DNA of 64,000 bases. Origin: Pseudomonas marginalis. Its GTDB lineage: Bacteria > Pseudomonadota > Gammaproteobacteria > Pseudomonadales > Pseudomonadaceae. The first letter of the stretch is position 1, and each line of letters begins with the position of its first letter. Under the pieces are notes generated by a model. That model was not told where the DNA came from and did no database searches. It saw only the letters and a list, made by a program, of their open reading frames with translations. Position numbers and translations under genes: made by a program. Where the stretch lies: assembly GCF_900105325.1 (NCBI RefSeq), contig NZ_FNSU01000003.1, positions 4,167,501 through 4,231,500 on the forward strand, written 5' to 3'. Below, piece by piece: positions 15,647 to 21,747 of this stretch.

Positions 15647-16405
15647 TCAGAGAGTGGGAACGGCATGACGCCGTAACGCCACTAACAAAGCCGCGGCACT
15701 CGCGCCGCGACAATCCACAACTTTTTCTGCGCCAGCGGCCCGCGCCATCTCGGCGACTCGCGGGCTGGGCACGAACAACGGCAGCTGCGCCACCTGTGGC
15801 CAATCGGATCCGGCCAGGACCTGCAGGTGCAAAAAACCCTGCCCACTGCTGACCACCAGGCCGTTCAAGCGTTCCAACTGGATGTGCCGGGTCAGTACAC
15901 CGGTGTCGTAGGCCGGAAGGAAACGACGATACAACTCCAAGTAGTCGACACTAGCACCTTGCTCGCGCAAACGCTCAGCCAGCAGTTCCCGCCCCCCCTC
16001 GCCGCGCAGGATCAACACCCGCGCACCGGGCCGTGCGATAGCCTCGCGCAACGCAGGCAATTGAAGCAAGGCCTCGCTGTCGTCGCCGGTTTGGGGATAG
16101 TGAACGGGAAGGCCGTGATCAGCCAGGACCTGCGCGGTGGCCGCACCGACGCTGAACCACGGCAGTTGCGGCCAGGCTTGATCCAACTGCTGCACGGCAA
16201 GCCGCGCGGCCGGTTTGCTCACCACGATCACTGCACAGTAGCGGCCAAGATCACCGAAGACGGCCTGTTGTTCGGGGGTAACGGGTAACGGTTCGATGTC
16301 CAGCAAAGGCAAGCTGCTGCTGAAGATACCGGCTTCGGACAACGCCGCCGCCAGGGCCGCCGACTCCTCGGCAGGCCGTGTCAGCAGCACGCGCCAACCG
16401 GTCAC
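15647..16405 (-). CDS. hemD: Uroporphyrinogen-III synthase
   Basis: A 252-residue cytosolic enzyme that closes hydroxymethylbilane to uroporphyrinogen III with inversion of ring D. Sequence identity in this family is low, but the start TGWRVLLTRPAEESAALA, the central ILRGEGGRELLAERLREQGA segment and the VVSSGQG motif are typical. It starts with GTG at 16403-16405; the GTGA overlaps the hemC stop by 4 bp, so hemC and hemD are translationally coupled. Followed by hemX. Confidence 0.92.
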   Translation of the reverse strand: MTGWRVLLTRPAEESAALAAALSEAGIFSSSLPLLDIEPLPVTPEQQAVFGDLGRYCAVIVVSKPAARLAVQQLDQAWPQLPWFSVGAATAQVLADHGLPVHYPQTGDDSEALLQLPALREAIARPGARVLILRGEGGRELLAERLREQGASVDYLELYRRFLPAYDTGVLTRHIQLERLNGLVVSSGQGFLHLQVLAGSDWPQVAQLPLFVPSPRVAEMARAAGAEKVVDCRGASAAALLVALRRHAVPTL

Positions 16406-17343
16406 TGCGGGCCGGCCTCGCCGTAGACTTTTTGCAGAATGGCGCCAGCGCCCTTGTCCAGCAGCTCTTCAGCCACCTGGACACCCAGGGCGATGGCGTC
16501 ACGCTGCGGACCACGGATTTCAGCAGTCAGCAGAGTGCCCCCATCCGGATCCCCAACCAGGCCACGCAGCCACAGGTTTTCACCTTCGAGCACGGCGTAG
16601 CAGGCGATCGGCACCTGGCAGCCACCGTTGAGGTGCTTGTTCAGGGCGCGTTCGGCCGTGACACGCACTTCGGTCTCGTAGTGATCCAGGGGGTTGAGCA
16701 ACGCGTGGATTTCACGGTCGGCAGTGCGGCATTCGATGCCCACGGCGCCTTGCCCGCCAGCAGGCAGGCTGTCTTCGACGCTGATGGCCGAGGTGATGCG
16801 GTCTTCGAAGCCCAAACGGATCAGGCCGGCGGCGGCGAGGATGATCGCGTCATACTCACCGGCATCGAGCTTGGCCAGGCGGGTGTTGACGTTGCCGCGC
16901 AGGAAGCGAATCTGCAGGTCCGGACGACGGGTCAACAGCTGTGCCTGGCGACGCAGGCTGGAGGTACCGACAATGCTGCCCAGGGGCAGGTCATCCAAAG
17001 ACGCAAAGGTATTGGAAACGAAGGCGTCACGCGGGTCTTCACGCTCACAGATGCAAAACAGGCCCAGGCCTTCGGGGAAGTCCATGGGCACGTCTTTCAT
17101 TGAGTGCACAGCGATGTCGGCTTCGTTTTCCAGCAGCGCGGTTTCCAGTTCCTTGACGAACAGGCCCTTGCCGCCGATCTTCGACAGCGGCGAGTCGAGC
17201 AGCTTGTCGCCGCGACTGACCATGGGCACCAGGGTCACCTTGAGGCCGGGATGGGCCTGCTCAAGGCGTGCTTTGACGTATTCGGCCTGCCACAAGGCCA
17301 GGGCGCTTTTACGGGTGGCGATGCGGATTTCGCGAGAGGACAT
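16402..17343 (-). CDS. hemC: Hydroxymethylbilane synthase (porphobilinogen deaminase)
   Basis: A 313-residue cytosolic enzyme that joins four porphobilinogen molecules into hydroxymethylbilane. Visible family features: RIATRKSALALWQAEYVK, the substrate loop HSMKDVPMDFPEGL, GTSSLRRQAQL, and the cofactor-binding loop with cysteine in LNGGCQVPIACYA near residue 243, which holds the dipyrromethane. First gene of hemCDXY; algR lies 137 bp upstream on the same strand, an arrangement kept across Pseudomonas. Confidence 0.96.
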   Translation of the reverse strand: MSSREIRIATRKSALALWQAEYVKARLEQAHPGLKVTLVPMVSRGDKLLDSPLSKIGGKGLFVKELETALLENEADIAVHSMKDVPMDFPEGLGLFCICEREDPRDAFVSNTFASLDDLPLGSIVGTSSLRRQAQLLTRRPDLQIRFLRGNVNTRLAKLDAGEYDAIILAAAGLIRLGFEDRITSAISVEDSLPAGGQGAVGIECRTADREIHALLNPLDHYETEVRVTAERALNKHLNGGCQVPIACYAVLEGENLWLRGLVGDPDGGTLLTAEIRGPQRDAIALGVQVAEELLDKGAGAILQKVYGEAGPQ

Positions 17344-17480
17344 GGATCAATCCGTACTGAATAGATACGGCAGATAATAACAGCTCAGGCAAATACGCTT
17401 TGATTTGAATCAGCAAGTGCGGGGCCTCCCTGGCCACGTCGCACCGGGATAATGAATGCAGGCTTGCCAAAACCCTCGGG

Positions 17481-18227
17481 CTAAAGCTGCTGCATCATCT
17501 TGCGCACGCCGGCGACATGGCGCCGGCTGACGATCAACGCATCCCCGTTAAGCCCTTTGAGGAATAACTGAAAGTGCCCGAGGGGCGTGCGCTGCAGGCG
17601 CTCGATTCGCTCACGGGCCACCAGCGCGTTCCGGTGGATTCGCACGAAGCGGTCACCGAACTCATCCTCAAGGGCCTTGAGCGGCTCATCGAGCAACACT
17701 TCGCCAGCCTCATGCCGCAGGGTCACGTACTTGTGATCGGCAATGAAGTAGACCACCTGGTCCAAGGGGATCAACTCGATGCCTTTGCGTGTGCGGGCGC
17801 TGATATGGCTGCGCGGCCCGTTGCCGCTTTGGGCGGCCGGCTGGGTCAGGGCAGCGAGTTGGGCGCGGTTGGGACGTTCGGCTTTCTTCAGGGCCCTGAG
17901 CAAGGCCTCGGCAGTCACTGGCTTGACTACGAAGCTGACACCACTGGCTTCCAGTGTCTGCGCGGCAAACTCTTCTTGCGCGGCACACAACACCACGGCA
18001 GGTGGCGATTCGCGCTCACTCAGGCGGGCAGCCACTTGCAGGCCATCGAGGCCCGGCATGCGGATATCGAGCAACACCACGTCCGGCTTGAGGCTGTCGA
18101 TCAACGTCAACGCCTCCTCGCCGCTGGTGGCACTCGGTTCAAGGACTGTATAACCCTCGAGTTCACTGACCAAACGGCTCAGTCGCTCGCGGGCTTGGGG
18201 TTCGTCATCAACGATCAGGACATTCAT
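17481..18227 (-). CDS. algR: AlgR, LytTR-type response regulator
   Basis: A 248-residue response regulator. The receiver domain (1-120) has the acidic pair D7-D8, phospho-acceptor D54 in LLDIRMPG and lysine in FVVKP; the C-terminal LytTR DNA-binding domain (about 140-245) includes YFIADHKYVTLR and RFVRIHRNALV. In P. aeruginosa AlgR controls alginate, twitching motility and other virulence traits with kinase AlgZ/FimS. The start at 18227 gives MNVLIVDDEP; a longer reading adds 11 residues that do not belong. No algZ gene lies between algR and argH here. Confidence 0.94.
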   Translation of the reverse strand: MNVLIVDDEPQARERLSRLVSELEGYTVLEPSATSGEEALTLIDSLKPDVVLLDIRMPGLDGLQVAARLSERESPPAVVLCAAQEEFAAQTLEASGVSFVVKPVTAEALLRALKKAERPNRAQLAALTQPAAQSGNGPRSHISARTRKGIELIPLDQVVYFIADHKYVTLRHEAGEVLLDEPLKALEDEFGDRFVRIHRNALVARERIERLQRTPLGHFQLFLKGLNGDALIVSRRHVAGVRKMMQQL

Positions 18228-18280
18228 ATAGCGCTGGATTCCTGCGTGAGTCTCGCACAAGGATAGCGTAGACAGGTGCG

Positions 18281-18295
18281 GTGACTTGCGTCACA
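18281..18295. promoter_or_regulatory. Candidate CRP/Vfr box upstream of algR
   Basis: GTGACTTGCGTCACA has the GTGA-N6-TCAC core of CRP-family sites with a TCACA half and a GTGA half. It lies 54 bp upstream of the algR start. The P. aeruginosa CRP homologue Vfr prefers a related sequence, and cyaA lies nearby. By-eye match only. Confidence 0.4.
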
Positions 18296-18527
18296 GCGAT
18301 CCACGCTAAGACTAGCGCGAGCGGCAAAAAGTGCCCTGACAGCGGCACCCATATTTACCCGGACCTGTTCAATAGCGCCCAAGACCTGCTGCCTTCGGGC
18401 ATCGTCGTAGGGTTTGCTGATACACAATCCGAATACCCCCCTTTTAAATGGATAGTCAGGCTCTGACCGCATTACCCGACTTTGGTGCATTCACACACTA
18501 TCAGTCCAACTGTAGACGCTCGCCGAG

Positions 18528-18555
18528 ACGATATTGCTCAATCGTCAAATATCGT
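18528..18555. promoter_or_regulatory. Inverted repeat upstream of argH
   Basis: Perfect 8-bp arms ACGATATT / AATATCGT separated by 12 bp, with a further ATCGT inside the spacer. It lies about 175 bp before argH and 300 bp before algR. Looks like a dimeric regulator site; the regulator is unknown. Confidence 0.4.
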
Positions 18556-18729
18556 ATCAATAAGCACCTGTCTCCAGTCTCGTCCCGGACGCGGTCGGCG
18601 GCAAGGCACTTAGCCATCCTTTGCACAAATAAAAATGCCGACGACCCGCGGCACCGCCTCCAAGGGCAACCCTGTTATTATCGCCGGCACACTTTCATGC
18701 CTCTTAATAAGCAGACCACGAGCGAACCC

Positions 18730-20124
18730 ATGAGCACCGACAAGACCAACCAGTCCTGGGGCGGCCGCTTCAGTGAACCCGTCGACGCCTTCGTCGCCCG
18801 CTTCACCGCCTCCGTCACCTTTGACCAGCGCCTGTACCGCCACGACATCATGGGCTCCATAGCCCACGCGACGATGCTGGCCAAGGTCGGCGTGCTGACC
18901 GACGCAGAGCGCGACAGCATCATCGATGGCCTGACCACCATCCGTGGTGAGATCGAAGCCGGTACGTTCGACTGGCGTGTCGACCTGGAAGACGTGCACA
19001 TGAACATCGAGGCCCGTCTCACCGACCGTATCGGTGTGACCGGCAAGAAACTGCACACCGGTCGTAGCCGTAACGACCAGGTGGCCACCGACATCCGCCT
19101 GTGGCTGCGCGATGAAATCGACCTGATCCTGGCCGAAATCACCCGCTTGCAGAAAGGCTTGCTGGAGCAGGCCGAGCGTGAGGCGGACACCATCATGCCT
19201 GGCTTCACCCACCTGCAAACCGCACAACCCGTGACCTTCGGCCACCACCTGCTGGCCTGGTTCGAGATGCTCAGCCGCGACTACGAGCGCCTGGTGGATT
19301 GCCGCAAGCGCGCCAACCGCATGCCGCTCGGCAGCGCAGCCCTGGCCGGCACCACCTACCCGATCGACCGTGAGTACACCGCACAACTGCTGGGTTTCGA
19401 CGCCGTCGGCGGCAATTCCCTGGACGGCGTGTCCGACCGCGACTTCGCCATCGAATTCTGCGCCGCCGCCAGCATCGCGATGATGCACCTGTCGCGGTTC
19501 TCCGAAGAGCTGGTGCTGTGGACCAGTGCGCAATTCCAGTTCATCGACCTGCCGGATCGCTTCTGCACCGGCAGCTCGATCATGCCGCAAAAGAAAAACC
19601 CCGACGTGCCCGAACTGGTGCGTGGCAAGAGCGGCCGTGTATTCGGCGCACTGATGGGCCTGCTGACCCTGATGAAAGGCCAGCCTTTGGCCTACAACAA
19701 GGACAACCAGGAAGACAAGGAACCGCTGTTCGATGCCGCCGACACCCTGCGCGACTCGCTGCGCGCGTTTGCCGACATGATCCCGGCGATCAAGCCCAAG
19801 CACGCGATCATGCGTGAAGCGGCCCTGCGCGGTTTCTCCACGGCGACTGACCTGGCGGACTACCTGGTACGCCGTGGCCTGCCGTTCCGCGACTGTCACG
19901 AGATCGTTGGCCATGCGGTGAAATACGGCGTCGACACCGGCAAGGACCTGGCGGAAATGAGCCTGGAAGAGCTGCGCCAGTTCAGTGACCAGATCGAACA
20001 GGACGTGTTTGCCGTGTTGACCCTGGAAGGCTCGGTGAATGCCCGTAACCACGTGGGCGGTACCGCGCCGGCACAGGTGAAGGCTGCAGTCGCTCGCGGC
20101 CAGGCCCTGCTCGCCAGCCGCTGA
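18730..20124 (+). CDS. argH: Argininosuccinate lyase
   Basis: A 464-residue cytosolic enzyme that splits argininosuccinate into arginine and fumarate, the last step of arginine synthesis. The family signature GSSIMPQKKNPDVPEL is present near residue 280, as are HTGRSRNDQVATD and TGFTHLQTAQP-like substrate segments (here MPGFTHLQTAQPV). The ATG at 18730 gives the usual MSTDKTNQSWGGRFSE start. Monocistronic; a REP-derived hairpin 5 bp after its stop probably ends its transcript. Confidence 0.97.
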   Translation: MSTDKTNQSWGGRFSEPVDAFVARFTASVTFDQRLYRHDIMGSIAHATMLAKVGVLTDAERDSIIDGLTTIRGEIEAGTFDWRVDLEDVHMNIEARLTDRIGVTGKKLHTGRSRNDQVATDIRLWLRDEIDLILAEITRLQKGLLEQAEREADTIMPGFTHLQTAQPVTFGHHLLAWFEMLSRDYERLVDCRKRANRMPLGSAALAGTTYPIDREYTAQLLGFDAVGGNSLDGVSDRDFAIEFCAAASIAMMHLSRFSEELVLWTSAQFQFIDLPDRFCTGSSIMPQKKNPDVPELVRGKSGRVFGALMGLLTLMKGQPLAYNKDNQEDKEPLFDAADTLRDSLRAFADMIPAIKPKHAIMREAALRGFSTATDLADYLVRRGLPFRDCHEIVGHAVKYGVDTGKDLAEMSLEELRQFSDQIEQDVFAVLTLEGSVNARNHVGGTAPAQVKAAVARGQALLASR

Positions 20125-20129
20125 AAAAG

Positions 20130-20154
20130 GTGGGAGGGGGCAACCCCCTCCCAC
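20130..20154. repeat. Single REP-like hairpin, probable bidirectional terminator
   Basis: Perfect 11-bp arms (GTGGGAGGGGG / CCCCCTCCCAC) with a CAA loop, apparently a REP palindrome shortened by loss of its TTGCTCC middle. It sits between convergent argH and the GST gene; on the minus strand it is followed at once by CTTTTT, on the plus strand by ATTTGATCATTTTTT. So it should end both transcripts. Confidence 0.7.
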
Positions 20155-20160
20155 ATTTGA

Positions 20161-20820
20161 TCATTTTTTGGCCGCAACCATCGCCATGAACGCCGGCATC
20201 GCGGCCTCCCTGTCCGCCGCCACCTTCTGCGCATTAGGCATGGCATGCAGTCGCTCCAGCAACGCTCTGGCCGCCGGCAATTCAGCCAACAGGTCCAGGC
20301 CAAACAGCTTCTCGCTCACCGCACAGGCGAGGTTCACGCTGTACATGAAATACAGATCCGCAATCGTAAAGCCCTCCCCCGCCACAAAAGGCGCGAACTT
20401 GCCGTGACGGCCTAAAGAGCCGATCCCCAGCAGCAACTCAGCCCTGGATTTCGCCTTGATCGCCTCCGGCACCGGCATACCGAAAAACGCCTCGGCAAAA
20501 CACGCGCGGGCGGGCAATTCGATGTACAGCTCGATTTCCCTGCACAACGCCAGCACTTGGGCACGCTGGAACGGGTCGGCCGGCAACAGCGACGGGCCTT
20601 CCTGGGAGTGCTCGATGTATTCGAGGATCACACTGGTTTCGTTGATAAACCCCTGCTTCACGCCCAGCACCGGCACCTTGCCACGCGGGCTGACCGCCAG
20701 GGCTTCAGGGGTTTGCCCGGCATAAAAGGGCACCTCCTCAAAAGCCAGGCCTTTCTCCAGCAGTGCCAGTTTCACCATGTTGTAGTAGTTGCTGACCGGG
20801 AATCCGTAAAGCTTGAGCAT
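20161..20820 (-). CDS. Glutathione S-transferase family protein
   Basis: A 219-residue protein. The N-terminal thioredoxin-like domain (MLKLYGFPVSNYYNMVKLAL, then GKVPVLGVKQGFINETSVILEYIE with the conserved cis-proline and glutathione-binding E-T/S) is followed by a helical GST C-terminal domain (about 90-215). Expected to conjugate glutathione to electrophiles or act as a thiol reductase; substrate unknown. The start at 20820 gives the normal GST N-terminus; a longer frame reading adds 26 non-conserved residues. Confidence 0.85.
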   Translation of the reverse strand: MLKLYGFPVSNYYNMVKLALLEKGLAFEEVPFYAGQTPEALAVSPRGKVPVLGVKQGFINETSVILEYIEHSQEGPSLLPADPFQRAQVLALCREIELYIELPARACFAEAFFGMPVPEAIKAKSRAELLLGIGSLGRHGKFAPFVAGEGFTIADLYFMYSVNLACAVSEKLFGLDLLAELPAARALLERLHAMPNAQKVAADREAAMPAFMAMVAAKK

Positions 20821-20945
20821 CGCAAAGCCTCCAGGCCGTGTGCGGGGTTGGCTGCAGGAGTTATAGATCCCAGGGCCGGTCCTGACCAGCAGCATCACCT
20901 GCCTGAATGGGGGTAGACTGGCGCCCTTTCCTTGAGGAGCCTGCC

Positions 20946-21230
20946 ATGAGCGAGCCGACCGATATCGACAGCGACGAAGAAGAGTTCACCGAAAACACCT
21001 TGATCGAAGCGATCGAAAACCAGATCGAAAGCGACAATCCGCCCGCAGCCAAGGCCACTTTCAATAAACTGACCCTGGTGGGCTATGAACGTGAAGAGAT
21101 CCTGAATCTCATGGCTCATGTGTTGGCTTTCGAGATCGACGCGATGCTGGATGATGACCGCGCATTCAATACCGAATGGTATGAAACAGCGCTGCGGGCA
21201 CTGCCTGAGCTGCCGCCCGAAAAGGAATAA
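20946..21230 (+). CDS. Conserved acidic hypothetical protein
   Basis: A 94-residue, very acidic, helical protein with no signal peptide (MSEPTDIDSDEEEFTENTLIEA start; NLMAHVLAFEIDAMLDDDRAFN in the centre). TTGAGGAG at 20932-20939 precedes the ATG by a normal distance, which supports it as a real gene. It looks like a small proteobacterial family seen near argH in pseudomonads. I do not recognise a function. Lies between the divergent GST gene and the TIGR02647 gene. Confidence 0.65.
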   Translation: MSEPTDIDSDEEEFTENTLIEAIENQIESDNPPAAKATFNKLTLVGYEREEILNLMAHVLAFEIDAMLDDDRAFNTEWYETALRALPELPPEKE

Positions 21231-21325
21231 TCCCGGCACACCGCAACACGCTGGACAGTTCGGCAAAGTGCGTTCACCTTATGGCCTGCTAGCCTCTAAT
21301 AAATTTTAGAAAGTCTGGAGTCCTT

Positions 21326-21580
21326 ATGTCGTATACCCCTGAGTTGGTTGCCGAACTGGAAATCCTTGTACTCTTCCCCTTGGACAGCACCAAGGAAGGT
21401 CTGAAAGTCCATCAGACCGCCGCTCCCTCTGCCATCGCCGCTGCCAAGCGCCTCCATGCGAAAGGACTTATCGATCAACCGGACGGAGGCTACCTGACCA
21501 GCCTTGGCCGGGACGCTGCAGAGCAGGCCCAAACCCTGCTGACCATCCTGAGCACCGCCAACACCAAAGAAGCCGCCTGA
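21326..21580 (+). CDS. TIGR02647 family protein
   Basis: An 84-residue protein, MSYTPELVAELEILVLFPL then EGLKVHQTAAPSAIAAAKRL and KGLIDQPDGGYLTSLGRDAA. This matches TIGR02647, a small family of gamma-proteobacteria with winged-helix-like character (a helix pair and a GGYLT wing). GGAG at 21315-21318 supports the start. Possibly DNA-binding, not shown. Single gene; a GC-rich hairpin follows. Confidence 0.8.
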   Translation: MSYTPELVAELEILVLFPLDSTKEGLKVHQTAAPSAIAAAKRLHAKGLIDQPDGGYLTSLGRDAAEQAQTLLTILSTANTKEAA

Positions 21581-21596
21581 TCCGTATACCGCCCAT

Positions 21597-21619
21597 GGAG
21601 TCCGGCTCTTGCGGACTCC
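21597..21619 (+). terminator. Hairpin after TIGR02647 gene
   Basis: Perfect 8-bp arms GGAGTCCG / CGGACTCC with a 7-nt loop, 17 bp after the stop codon. No T tract follows, so it may be a weak terminator or an RNA-stabilising structure. Confidence 0.4.
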
Positions 21620-21747
21620 GAGGGCACTGCTGTGCAACGGCCCGCTTTTTGACGTCAAAAACCATTTCCCTCTAAACCTCCTACGCGACTGGCTGTAAAC
21701 TCCTACATGGCCGCCCGCGTCGGGCCCTGCGAGCCACCGAGTTCGAC

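Larger units (their letters stand above)
18228..18729. other. Gene-free divergent region algR-argH
   Basis: About 500 bp between the divergent algR and argH starts. It holds no credible gene: an in-frame extension of argH to 18448 is open but has no coding character or ribosome site. P. aeruginosa carries the algZ kinase gene here. Two palindromes lie inside it, at 18281-18295 and 18528-18555, listed separately. Confidence 0.6.

Noticed and set aside
18448..18729. N-terminal extension of argH by 94 codons
   Set aside because: Not part of the family, no ribosome site, and composition differs from coding sequence; argH starts at 18730.
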